Source: Echinometra lucunter (Eukaryota > Echinodermata > Echinoidea > Camarodonta > Echinometridae). From it: 64,000 nucleotides of DNA. Location: assembly GCA_029962745.1 (NCBI GenBank), contig CM057158.1, positions 12,804,776-12,868,775 of the forward strand, in the 5' to 3' direction. Both the position numbers and the translations under genes were made by a program. The notes below the pieces were generated by a model. It worked only from the letters and a program-made list of their open reading frames with translations. It was not told where the DNA came from and did no database searches. This document shows, piece by piece, positions 45,201 through 53,741 of this stretch; position 1 is the first letter of the stretch, and every line of letters starts with the position of its first letter.

Positions 45201-48200
45201 AAATTTGGAAGTACATGTGGATGGAGATGGAAACATTCAACATGCATTGTCTCTTTTTTTCCCACGAAGGAGCAATTTTCTGTACATCTTTTAATCAAAG
45301 TTGAAATTAAGATATTAAATTAGGGAGAAAAATGGTTCCCCAAATATTACTCTTGCCCTTTTGAGTACGATTTGATTCCTTTATAACACACATTTTTTAG
45401 ACCCCAGCCTGAGTTATCTCGGGCTTAGTGCTCAACGGGTTATAATTCTTGTAGGAGGGTCCTTTCCCTCCTACCTCATGTACCTCATCATCATTTCTAC
45501 ATCTTGTCAAAGAAATGATGGGCTTTATTCTATTTCATTTATATTTTTCATTTTCAGGGCTGAATTCACTGTGTTCACATAGATTGAATTAATTTTTTGA
45601 ATGTTTGTCTTCTTACCTTATCAACATACAACCATTCCGTGATAGGTGAGTAGGTGAATTCATCTGCCATCATGGTTGTAGCGATGTAATTTGAATCATG
45701 TTTTTATTCTGGCAGGAAACGTAAGCATTACTATGAATTCTGCACCCAAGAATATGGTTATTGGAAACCAATACTTCACCCACACTCATTATCATGAGGT
45801 AAGAGGAAAAGGAGGAGGCGCAGGAGGAGGAGGAGGAGGAGGAGGAGGAGATGGTCATTCTCAGGAGAAGCCAAAGAAGCCCAAACTCTGTGGTGAATAT
45901 ATGTACTACAGTGGAACCTTGCTGGAGAATGAAACCCTGGGGAAATATGCACTTAATGGAAAGAGAGGATAGATTTAAAATTATATAATTTTAAAAACAG
46001 TTCAATCAAAATCGGTTACAAAATGAGAAAGTTATGAAAGTTTGAAAAGTCTCAATTTACTTTCTGTGGCGATCTCAAATTGGCAATGTTGTTTCAGAAT
46101 GGCAGGATTAGGACAACTCTCAATATGTTTTTCGCACACAAAAATATTTTATCCATTATCTCTAATGATGCTGCTTATCTTCTTCTTCTTCCTGTTGAGC
46201 CACCACAATCAACCAGCTGATTATCCTGTCACTAAAGGAGGTCAGTGTTGCACATTGCAGAAATATTTCCATTTGGTAGAGTCTTTTAATTTGTTTTAGT
46301 TTTTTTTTTCCCCTTTCTTTCTTTCTTTTGTTGTAGTTACCAAATAATGATTCTCTTTGTGAACTCAAAATGATGTATGGTCGAATAAATTTTTCCATAC
46401 ATCTTGAGCTAAGAAGGAGACAAGCTGCACCTTGAGAGATCATGAGGAAAATATTATATTTTGTGTACAAAACCTGCCATTTTTAAGCAACATTGCCAAT
46501 TTGAGGATCGGCATAGAAAGTAAATTGAGACTTTTCAAACTTTCAGAACTTTCTCATTTCGTAACTGATGTAATGGAACTTTAAAAAAATTGCTTCCCTT
46601 TATCCTCTTTTTTTCATTAAAATTGTTTTTTTTCCCCAGGTTTTCGTTCTACTTTAAGAAAAACCCCACTGTAAAAAAACGAACTCTCATTATAACAAAG
46701 TGATTTTGCCAGACCCACTCCTGTATATTATATTTGTTTTATTTTAATAGCTCTGATATGGCAAGGTTTTAATAATAAGAGTTAGATTCATTCGTCCCAA
46801 GGAGTTTGTTATAACAAGGTTCCACCCTAACAATTGTGTATTCTTTAGAGGGCAAGTTGTAATAGTGCTATATCAGCTCTAAAAGGTATCTATGAAAATG
46901 TATTTCAAAATGCTTCAGAAAAATTACTTTTAAGTGTGTTAAAGGACAATTTCCTCTTCTCTTTTTTGTAAGGTGTAATGGGGATGCGAGAATCACATAT
47001 TTTGTCTTCACATGAACTTTATTTTTATTTTCTTAATGACCCATAAACTGGACATTTCGTTTTAGCCCCAGTATTGTGTGACAGTACCCTCATTCATTTA
47101 TTAGTTTCATGGAAAATGCTTAGTAGTTTATAGGGGTAAGATCCGCCTATATTGATACTGGTGATTTATTTTTTTTCGCTTGCTGTCAAATATTCAGCAA
47201 AGGGTATTCCTTGTTTTTTTTTTTTTTTTGTGTGTGTGTGTTTTTTTTGAGGGGCAGGGATAATGTTTTATACCTTCATCATTCAACGGTTAATGAAAAC
47301 AGATGCTACATCTTCTTTCATGAAGAGTTTTGTCAGTGATTTTCACTGTCTAATTTGCTTTCAGCCAATCAGATGTGAGGATTTTCAGTAGCTTATAACA
47401 TTTGTCGGTGATTTGCACCGACAAAACTCTTCATGAAACGCTCCCAGTTTCTCATACAAACATATATAACCAAATGCTCTGGAAAAAAGAATGAAAGAGG
47501 TAAATACCTTGAGATACATTACTTACGGTTTGTTTTCACCCCAAGAGGAATATGATTAATTGCATATAAAATCTTTCAGTCCATTCTAACTATTAAAGTG
47601 CTGTTAGGAGTGTGTAAAATGATAATAATTTTCTCCCTGGGAGGATTTCCACCTTGTTATAGACACCCACAATCGCAGTGATTCTCCCATCACATCAGTG
47701 GTAACTCTAGATCTTTGGTGGAGATGTATAATAATAATAATATTGGATATTTATATAGCGCACACATCCACCAAAGATTATATGCCTTGCTTAACAAGGA
47801 CATAGGTGCTGTGCCAGAGTTGAACATTTCTAGTTTGTTGTTTAATCACTCTACTACATTGCTCCTTTTATAACATTTTGTTCCTGTAGTTTTGTCAGTT
47901 TGTTGCATTTTTTCTCTCTCTTTTATTTGTACATTACAGGGTCTAAGGAGAAAGTAAATAGCAGCTTACTTCTTGACATCAGTGATGATATCTTAGAAAG
48001 GGATGTCAAATCTCTCGGAAGACATCTTGGATTGAGAGAAGTGGAAGTAGAAAATCTAGTGTATTCTCATCTTGGGGAGAGAAGCAGTGAGATAGCTTAC
48101 CAAGTATTAAATGAGTGGCTTCAGAGGAATGGTCACCTTGCCACCAAAGCCGTTCTAGCTGAAGCATTGTGGAAAGCCAAGTGCTATGATGCTGCAAGAA

Positions 48201-48211
48201 GAGTTCGGTGA
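26956..48211 (+). CDS. RIPK1: RIPK-B: RIPK1-like kinase with RHIM-like motif and Death domain
   Basis: Twelve exons (26956-27245, 28940-29270, 30469-30614, 32745-32794, 33738-33887, 39429-39499, 41667-42459, 42894-42995, 43923-44330, 45030-45167, 45716-45892, 47940-48211) join without a stop to 975 codons. Residues 1-322 hold the kinase: Gly loop GGGSFGEV (69-76), VAVK Lys90, MEF hinge (142-144), HRD (190-192) with Asn197, DLG (210-212) and PPE in place of APE (233-235). Human RIPK1 also has DLG. Then follow a polar linker (347-645), an unassigned domain (645-781), a basic segment, a RHIM-like motif (about 829-848) and a C-terminal Death domain (886-975). This order is that of RIPK1, which acts downstream of death and innate receptors. 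The ATG at 26956 has G at -3 and +4. The symbol denotes the family; one-to-one orthology is inferred. Confidence 0.85.
27273..28147. mobile_element. Non-autonomous hAT element in RIPK-B intron 1
   Basis: Ends CAGGGTTGG and GCCGACCCTG, with a perfect 8-bp target duplication CAACAGAT at 27265-27272 and 28148-28155. Just inside both ends are ggaaatac/gtatttcc repeats forming large inverted arms. No transposase frame is present. Confidence 0.85.
28940..29270 (+). CDS. RIPK1: RIPK-B exon 2 (hinge and catalytic loop)
   Basis: Acceptor ttctgcag, donor gtatca, 331 nt. It contains the hinge GIVMEFMERGSL, with Met in the gatekeeper position as in RIPK1, and the catalytic loop IIHRDLKLENVLID. An acidic CDDDDCRC loop lies before the hinge strand. 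Confidence 0.88.
29739..30322. mobile_element. MITE with TTAAAGGAGAATGAAAC ends
   Basis: Inverted ends aggagaatgaaac / gtttcattctcct, each next to TTAA. The interior is partly palindromic (ctcaatttactttctgtgg appears inverted near 30185). Relatives: 44686-44976 and 45920-46658. Confidence 0.75.
30469..30614 (+). CDS. RIPK1: RIPK-B exon 3 (activation segment)
   Basis: Begins IADLGLATNL, so the usual DFG is DLG. It then has GTDSHKPPEAF where most kinases have GT..Y.APE, and ends KYDVYS. 146 nt, acceptor ataacag, donor gtcaga. Confidence 0.88.
31069..31484. mobile_element. piggyBac-like MITE, second copy
   Basis: Same family as 4659-5075: TTAA flanks, ends CCCATTCGTGACAG / CTGTCAGGAATGGG. It lies in the intron between RIPK-B exons 3 and 4. 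Confidence 0.75.
31596..31903. mobile_element. Foldback MITE with CAGGGGGGT ends
   Basis: Left end caggggggtgtttcacaaag and right end ctttgtgaataacccccctg are inverted, with more pairing inside (taagattgact / agtcaatctta). No clear target duplication. Confidence 0.65.
32367..32520 (-). mobile_element. 3' end of a retroelement with ATTT-type tail (copy B)
   Basis: Counterpart of 1-130, with the same order of tail and gtgactcattatcacc block. It marks the leftmost part of the duplication visible in both copies. Confidence 0.5.
32745..32794 (+). CDS. RIPK1: RIPK-B exon 4 (kinase subdomain IX)
   Basis: 50 nt, acceptor ttctacag, donor gtgagt, encoding SFAMTLYELLTGIHPYS across the junction with exon 3. 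It differs from RIPK-A 339-388 at a few bases only. Confidence 0.88.
33022..33701. mobile_element. TIR element with repeated TCTTACGAAC sub-ends
   Basis: Outer ends cggtcttacgaaccggcgaa (33028) and ttcgccggttcgtaagaccg (inverted, to about 33697). Four further copies of a tcttacgaac(c/t)-core sit inside, near 33213, 33340, 33393 and 33455. It lies in TATA-rich sequence at the position where RIPK-A has its Tc1 foldback. Confidence 0.75.
33738..33887 (+). CDS. RIPK1: RIPK-B exon 5 (end of kinase domain)
   Basis: 150 nt, acceptor ttcctcag, donor gtaggt. Contains DDLKRIMITSW and HRPDF, closing the kinase domain at about residue 322. About four fifths of residues match RIPK-A. Confidence 0.88.
34476..36767. 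mobile_element. Third-level nested element
   Basis: Ends ggggtcactctccacatggc and its inverse gccatgtggagagtgacccc. Near both ends are repeats of cgccatttagggttgcaaat type, in opposite orientation. It contains the element at 35113-36100. Confidence 0.7.
35113..36100. mobile_element. Innermost element with AGGTCA arrays
   Basis: Same family as the outer element: tatgcctccgcccaccg at the left, ggcggaggcataaagttcg at the right. Inside, about five units of 150-155 bp repeat accatttgaccgatcaacct, gcatatgggagggacaatg and aaggtcaaaggtcaaaggtc. Confidence 0.75.
37762..38565. mobile_element. Second insertion in the outer element
   Basis: Ends ggggtggtattctgaacacc and its inverse (cagaataccacccc, to 38565). 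Just inside, cgttttaag/cttaaaac-type repeats recur several times in both orientations. No coding sequence is supported. Confidence 0.7.
39429..39499 (+). CDS. RIPK1: RIPK-B exon 6 (short linker)
   Basis: 71 nt after a long C run ending ccccag, donor gttagt; encodes DITERVGELDIKPDHESLG and on to LGK. The C run replaces the T-rich tract seen in RIPK-A. No known domain. Confidence 0.8.
39810..41482. mobile_element. TIR element with about nine internal units of roughly 157 bp
   Basis: Ends gtctcgcccaccgg and gggtgggcgagac, inverted. The internal units repeat caaccgtgactcac, aaacttgggttgtagatgc, aaggggacctgcatgttatg and aggtcaaaggtcatttcagg. It interrupts the intron before RIPK-B exon 7; RIPK-A (about 3502) lacks it. 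The frame at 41260-41730 is partly this repeat. Confidence 0.8.
41667..42459 (+). CDS. RIPK1: RIPK-B exon 7 (polar linker)
   Basis: 793 nt, acceptor attatacag, phase 0 to 1. Ends at ...PIRQ before gttgga, a weak donor chosen because phase 1 fits exon 8; otherwise the frame stops at 42483-42485. Rich in Ser, Pro, Asn, Gln, Gly and Tyr (YGYNPNAA, YGYNKPANG) and probably disordered. The middle of about 165 residues is not shared with RIPK-A. Confidence 0.78.
42894..42995 (+). CDS. RIPK1: RIPK-B exon 8 (linker end)
   Basis: 102 nt, acceptor tctctgtag, donor gtaaga, phase 1-1. Encodes SSTVASQPSSTPSSTERDPI to TDEDFG. In RIPK-A the matching sequence is the end of a single larger exon. Confidence 0.75.
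43118..43495. mobile_element. Insertion specific to RIPK-B intron 8
   Basis: About 380 bp absent from RIPK-A, between gtaaacat and gcactatgttttaaatc. Inverted similarity between the ends (ggcaaaaaccaaaa.../...ttttttgcaatg; tttacactgg/ccagtgtaaa type) suggests a MITE. Confidence 0.5.
43923..44330 (+). CDS. RIPK1: RIPK-B exon 9 (unassigned conserved domain)
   Basis: 408 nt, phase 1-1, acceptor cactcag, donor gtaagt. About 136 residues starting EIKLHVDVTIPVRAS, with LHLPPTLEEDRFTLFLHVSN, KAALEKLHSF and LLPKMLFPFFVD. Size, phase and most residues match RIPK-A 5182-5589. No family recognised. Confidence 0.82.
44686..44976. mobile_element. MITE with TTAAAGGAGAATGAAACC ends (short type)
   Basis: 291 bp with inverted ends (ggagaatgaaaccaag / cttggttttattctcc), TTAA on each side and inner inverted sequences (gtgctttcagtgaatgaag / cttcattcactgaaagcac). 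The RIPK-A empty site is near 6438 (acaagttcaacattccc). Confidence 0.75.
45030..45167 (+). CDS. RIPK1: RIPK-B exon 10 (basic segment)
   Basis: 138 nt, phase 1-1, acceptor ttttacag, donor gtaaat. Encodes ADNRSQPTSERSKSRSKKQK and a Ser/Thr/Gln-rich end. The last 54 nt or so are missing in RIPK-A. Confidence 0.78.
45716..45892 (+). CDS. RIPK1: RIPK-B exon 11 (RHIM-like motif)
   Basis: Acceptor ctggcag. Encodes VSITMNSAPKNMVIGNQYFT, a His-rich bit, a Gly run, then EKPKKPKLC, ending phase 1 at donor gtgaat, which fits the Death-domain exon. A second, stronger donor (GAG followed by gtaaga) lies inside at 45799; it ends phase 0 and would lead to a stop six codons into exon 12. Confidence 0.72.
45721..45780 (+). 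other. RHIM-like amyloid motif in RIPK-B
   Basis: Twenty codons with core Met-Val-Ile-Gly-Asn-Gln-Tyr, aligned without gap to the RIPK-A motif. The IGNQY centre is identical although flanking residues differ, which suggests constraint. The tetrad Gln of classical RHIMs is Val. Confidence 0.55.
45906..46828. mobile_element. pogo/Tigger-like MITE with a second MITE inside
   Basis: Ends acagtggaaccttgct and ataacaaggttccacc, inverted, like pogo-type ends. A MITE of the ggagaatgaaacc family (45920-46658) sits inside. RIPK-A keeps the outer relic without the inner one (7395-7560). A third relative lies at 63217-63386. Confidence 0.65.
46829..47939. other. RIPK-B last intron, remaining sequence
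   Basis: Non-coding. Holds a hairpin MITE at about 47318-47440 (tcatgaagagttttgtc / gacaaaactcttcatga) and a LINE-type tail at about 47728-47800 (- strand, ATA repeat with tatatagcgcacac). Confidence 0.55.
47940..48211 (+). CDS. RIPK1: RIPK-B exon 12 (Death domain, stop)
   Basis: Acceptor acattacag, stop TGA at 48209-48211. Ninety residues: DDILERDVKSLGRHLGLREV, a helix break, then AYQVLNEWLQRNGHLAT and LAEALWKAKCYDAARRV. The W preceded by Leu-Asn-Glu, the LGRHLGL helix and the final LAEAL...A helix match the six-helix Death domain, the C-terminal module by which RIPK1 binds TRADD, FADD and death receptors. Confidence 0.87.
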
Positions 48212-51200
48212 AATGATGTTTTCTGCGTGCAAGTTATGCTAGGAAAATCAAGGTGATGATTTGTTGTAATGAATTTTAATGCACCCATTATTTAAACTAT
48301 GTTGAATATGTCAGAAATGACAGCAATCTATGAACTGTGTGTTTTGTTGCAATGAATTCAAATGCAGCCAGTATTTGCATTATATTAAATGGTAATTAGA
48401 TGTTATTATGAATATGTTGTAATTCAGTATGGCTGTTTGTTTTGTTGTTTTTGATAAACCCGATTAATCAGTCAATCAGTCAATGATGGAAATGGCAAAA
48501 ATATATGAACTGCACGACTGGTAAGCCTTATTCATTTTTTAAGTGTGATGAATATTTGTTGTAAGCTGTATTGGCTATGACATTGATTAATTTATAGACC
48601 TACACATATATATGTTGACCTATTCCAACTAAATGCTGTATTAAGGGAAAGGTTAAGTCATAATTGTTGCATTCAAACTACCAGTTATGAATTAGTGAAT
48701 GGATGAATAATCCTTCATTTTGTTCTCTGAAGCATATCCCATAGCTTTTATGTAAATAAAAATAAAACAAAAAAAAAAGATTATATATAGTTTTTTAATG
48801 AAGATGACTCTGTACTCTGATGGTATTCCGTAGTTTAATGCTATTATTTGAGATTTATGGTTAAAATAAGCATTTTATAGTATAACCATGTTGATGTATA
48901 ATGAAATTAAATTGCATTTAATACCAAATGAAATTGAAGACCATATGAAAATTGACTGAAATATCCGAGAAGTGCTCTTTGACACCAGATATGACCCTAT
49001 TGATATTAGGGAGCTTTAGATTGGCAACGCAAGTCCTGTGACACGGAATCTTGGCAAAAGTGTTGTTATGTGCTTGCACGAGACAGCTGTTTCCAGTCCA
49101 TCCTGCATCCTCCTATTTTTCACGATGGTTCTGGGGCCAGTTTATCGTCCTTTCCAATTTCGCGAGGCAAAACCGTTTTTTTTAACCTTTTTTTTATGAG
49201 CCAACAATGGTTCACCTTCGACCGAGCGAGCTTTGATAGCAAAGCCCTACAAAATGAGAAGTTTTTTAATAGGTCCTACGTAGTTGAGTCTTGATTGTTG
49301 GCTGTTGTTAAGGGGTACACTGTGTTAGCCTGATTGAGCTGGGACAGAAAAATGAAAACAATTACAGTGGAAACTCGCTATAAAAAGGACTTTGGTACCA
49401 TGCTAATTACCTTATTATATCAGGAATTGCCTTATGTCAGGGCTCTTTAAAATGAGTTTCTACTGTTCATGATGGATAAAGTACGTGGCTTAAGACTTGA
49501 AGCATCTTGAATTTTGTGATAGAGGGACAGGTACTGTATCCGCTACCTTGAAACCAGAAACTTGTGACCTGACACTTTTGGTTATTGGTTATGATAACCC
49601 TTTTCAAGGTAAGAAGCATAAGCGAATTGCAAACATTGAGTTATAATTAATCATGTTTTTATGTATGTTAGAAGGGTATTGCAAAAATGCTATGTTACTT
49701 GAGAGAATGTAGGGCCTGTTGGGGTTTATATAAGTAGCATGTGAAGATGGACCATCCAAATGTAAGCAGAAATGGCTAACCTCCCCTAAAGTGGCTTCCC
49801 ACCATTCCTTTGATGACAGGGGGACTTGATATTTCCCCCCCCCTTTTCATTCAATAAAATCATGTTTTTTTATGTATATGTATACAGCAATATCATGTAC
49901 CCTTGTTTTATGTTATATTTTAAGATGTGCAACTGCCCACCTTTATGATATTTTGTATAACAACAGAGAGCAAAGCTCATTAGTGTGGCCTGTAATTCTT
50001 GTTATGTGGAATTGTCCCACAGCATGTTTCTTACAAGATATTGCAGTTTATGATATCATTGATATATTTTGAGGTTTTTGAAATGATAACAAATGCATGC
50101 AACTTGTTCCAACGATAATATATCTCATAATAGTTCAGTGGTTAGTATTCTAAACAGACTGTATATTTTATACAGATGTAGACTGCAAAAATCCTAATTC
50201 TTGAAAAAGCTTGTTTAGTTTTCCTCCTTTTATTAAATGATGGATGCCATTGTCTAGACTAGCCTATTAAAGTGACTGACATGTCATTGCTAGTACAAGC
50301 CCAAATTACAATAGAATCTCTTCTTCTAATAAGTAGAGGTGTTGTGGCCCAGTGGATAGGTCTCCAGACTTTGAACCACAAGGTCCGGGGTTTGAATCCC
50401 TGACGCGGCACTAATGTCCTTTGGCAAGATATTAATCTGCATTTCCCACGTCTTTCAGGTGATGACATTAAAGGTCGGTCCCAGACGTAAATAGTCATAT
50501 TTGATTGATACACGTTTGTCAAAACCCAATTCGAGGGAGAGTCTTCTTTCTTTTATTGCCAATCTTTGTTGTTTTTGACATTGTGTTCACTTTACTCCCA
50601 ACATAACATTAATAATGTGGTCAGATAATAAATGGTTTGCAAGAGGAATACTAAAGTAAGGTTTATGCATGTACGCTAACACTTTATTCTATGTTATGTG
50701 GGCATTTCCATGGTTAATCACGTTACATTTGGAGAGATAATGAGTTACCTTCCTAATCTCCTGTTCTCTGACTACAGGTGTATAAAGGTATATGAGTTTT
50801 ATTAAAAACACTGCAGATACGTGTGTATATTAGAGTAATAAATGCAGCATAAAAACTTCAGAAGTTGGTTAAAGTACTCATGTTACACTATTTTGGACCA
50901 GCTTGCAATTTTCATTATTAACAATTCCTCTAGATATTTAGTACATTGTACAATTGTTTTTTGACAGTCCTTCTAAATAGTTTTCCTATACAGTCCGTAT
51001 TCAATCATGCAATTTTCCTTATATTATAGAACTTACTGTTTGTAATGTAGCTGTTGTCATGGATACTTAATAATTAATCACTTCCAATTACTGTTTTTCA
51101 TGTTATCTTAATTGTGCTTTGTGTAGGAGGGTGCTGTATGATCAAGTTTTAATGCACAGCTGATATGACATTGTATTTCAAACCTTCCAAATGTACATTT

Positions 51201-51600
51201 CAATATTTGTATCATGGGTTTTTTTTTTTATATATAAATTTCATCTGTTAATCTGATGTAATACAATGTGTATGATGATTTATGTACATGTATATTTGTG
51301 TTGATGATCTTCAACAGATTTGAATTCATGATTTTAACAGCATGAAAGTATGAAGTATCACTTTATTGTAAAATATGAGAATGTATTGATGACTACATAA
51401 TTGGCAAAGCCATAATGATATGTACTTTTTAGAGTTTTGAAAATATTTTTTTCAAAATGTAGCCAATATGTACCTGAAATGTGACCCAAAAGTAACAGTA
51501 CATAATTATATTCTTATTTTTATAATGGAATAAAGCCATAGGCAAAAATAATGTTGTGTACATACATTGTTTATTTTTCATTATTCCTTTTAGGTTAATA
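48212..51600 (+). other. RIPK-B 3' UTR and downstream flank
   Basis: Candidate poly(A) signals are AATAAA at 48755-48760 and 51529-51534. Blocks at 48235-48390, 48400-48485 and 51400-51600 are conserved with the RIPK-A flank, so the transcript may run to about 51.6 kb. No coding frame is supported. Confidence 0.5.
50338..50520 (+). mobile_element. tRNA-derived SINE
   Basis: Box A tggcccagtggatagg and box B ggtttgaatcc lie in a tRNA-like head (about 50338-50412), then a body with ctttggcaagatattaatc shared with the SINE at 25494-25727. Confidence 0.72.
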
Positions 51601-52554
51601 TTCCCTTTTACTGTTAAAGCAGATTTTAAAAACTGACTTTATTTCATTATTGCATAGATGAAGCTTGGATCGGACAAGTTTGTCAAAATTCAACCCTTGG
51701 AAAAATTCGACGTGATGATTATTATCAATTAAACATTGCTAAAATCCAGCCCAGACATAGCACCTGAAAAGCTCTCCGAATGTCTCTGCGATGTGTGACG
51801 TCACAGATAGGACATTAATTGCACAAGTAGACAATGTCCCATGACATCTCACACATTTTCAGTGCCTGTTTTGTCATCTTCTCTTCAGTTATTTCTCTCA
51901 CTTCACTAGCCCTTAGTCTGATTGTTTTATCTGTTGCCTCACTCCTAACCCCGTGCATGGGTTTATTTGGATGGAAAGTGAAGCATTCAAAGAATAAAAG
52001 AATCCTTTGCTTGTAAACAAAGTAGACGCCATAGCATTTGCAGCTACATACACCGCTGTATGTTCGGCGTTTCAAGAAGGATAAATACCGTCCTTGCAAT
52101 CATTCAGCGGGCTTTTCAATTTGAAAGTGTGCTTTCTTTGATTGTTCATTAACCCTTATCCTGTATATTTACAACCAAAAGATTTCAGTAATCGGAATCA
52201 TTTTTACTTCCCTTTTGATGGTGTGAAAAATGGACACATTTGAATACACTAAATTAGAAATAATATCACTGCAGTTATGTTCATTCTTTTTGGGACGTCA
52301 TCTGCTTGTACAGGATTGGCCCATTTTGTGATGTCATTGAAACATCAATATTTTTCTGGCAAATCGCTCGTATATCACAGATGCTGGGAGGTTGTTTTAT
52401 TTGTTTTGATTTTTAATTACCTGATACGTTGTTGACATTAAACTGATTTGATTGCCATTTATTAACTAATTGGCAGTTTCTAGTGATACATTATTTGCCA
52501 TATTTGTGATTTTCTTTTAATGTGCACTTTAATGATCATTATTTTTCTCCCTAA

Positions 52555-52612
<58 letters not shown>

Positions 52613-53690
52613 TGGGTCTTTGGTGTCATTCTATTTCCTGTGCTGTCTCATGACAGTTTCTCTCCTTTTCTTGTTCTGAGTATGATTATACATGTAATAT
52701 GCTCACACCTTTTCAGAGGCATTGCATGTTAAAGGCTTGTTCGGATATGAGACGAACTGTCCCCACAATAAATCCCCGCAACATTTTTAGTGTTCAGATA
52801 CGGCACAACATTGTGGCGTATCTTATGTTAATGAACGCACATTAACATTTAACTGTTAAATAGAAGACACTTTTGTCAAAAGCTGTGCAGACATATGACA
52901 ACATATATTGCGCAAACTTTTTAAGAATTTGATTGATCCACAGCTTTTTGTTTCCAGGCGACAAAAATAATGTCTCCTGCCTCGACAACATTTTTTTTTT
53001 TATCGCCTAGCTCATATTCCATTGAATTGTACGCTAAAAATGTTGCGGGGTTTTGTTGCGGGGACATGTCGCCTCATATCTGAATTAAGCTGGCCTTAGA
53101 TTGTATTTGCACATTTTCCCCCTTTTTGGTCATAGGATATATCTCACATATAAGAAAAGCAAGTAGAAAAAGGTGGTGATAGTATGGTCATCACCAATTT
53201 TTTAGAAGCATGGTAAAACTCAAAATGTCTTAATTTGTTGGAGGCCTAATGTACAATTCACTATTGCATGTGTAAAATTTTGAAGAGTAGAAAAAGATGG
53301 CAAATTGAGTCAATGATATCTTCAGCCCCCCCCCCCCCATTCTGGATCTGGTGCTCACAAAGGTTCTCATTTAATGGGGGGGGGGGGGGGGGGGGAGAGA
53401 GAACTGTGTGCTGCACACCATAATACTACAGATCAAACAACAATGAACAAACATCAACAAATGTAATAAGAGAAATTTGTCTCTTATGTTAAAAAATATA
53501 TCAACTTTTTTGTGGAAAATTTTCAAAGCATAATATGAGATTTTCAAAAGGGTGAAATTTCGGGTATGTAAAATATTTCTGCCTTGATAGACCCTACAAG
53601 CTGCAAGATATTACAATGGAATACAGAATTTCGAAATTGAAGGAGTTTGAATTTTAGACTAGCACTGCTGGACCACTGGCAGTTGTGACC
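51601..53690. other. Intergenic region before TTC5
   Basis: Holds a CT microsatellite (52560-52608), a MITE at 52731-53097, and C and G runs (53325-53395). The TTC5 promoter should be just left of 53691; no TATA box is obvious, and the start codon lies in a GCGGCGG-rich context. Confidence 0.45.
52731..53097. mobile_element. MITE with inverted ends
   Basis: ttcggatatgagacgaactg at the left pairs imperfectly with gtcgcctcatatctgaa at the right, with further pairing inside (cccgcaacatttttag / ctaaaaatgttgcgggg). Confidence 0.65.
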
Positions 53691-53741
53691 ATGGCGGCGG
53701 CGGCGGAGGGTTCAAATACACCTGACATTACAAAAATCAAG
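53691..53741 (+). CDS. TTC5: TTC5 exon 1
   Basis: ATG in context gtgaccATGg, encoding MAAAAEGSNTPDITKIK, with donor gtgagt. The Ala run comes from a GCG repeat. Confidence 0.85.

Noticed and set aside
45799..45972. RIPK-B ending at the stop after LNGKRG, without splicing
   Set aside because: The sequence after 45906 is a MITE, and a donor at 45893 fits the phase of the Death-domain exon exactly. It remains possible as a minor product.
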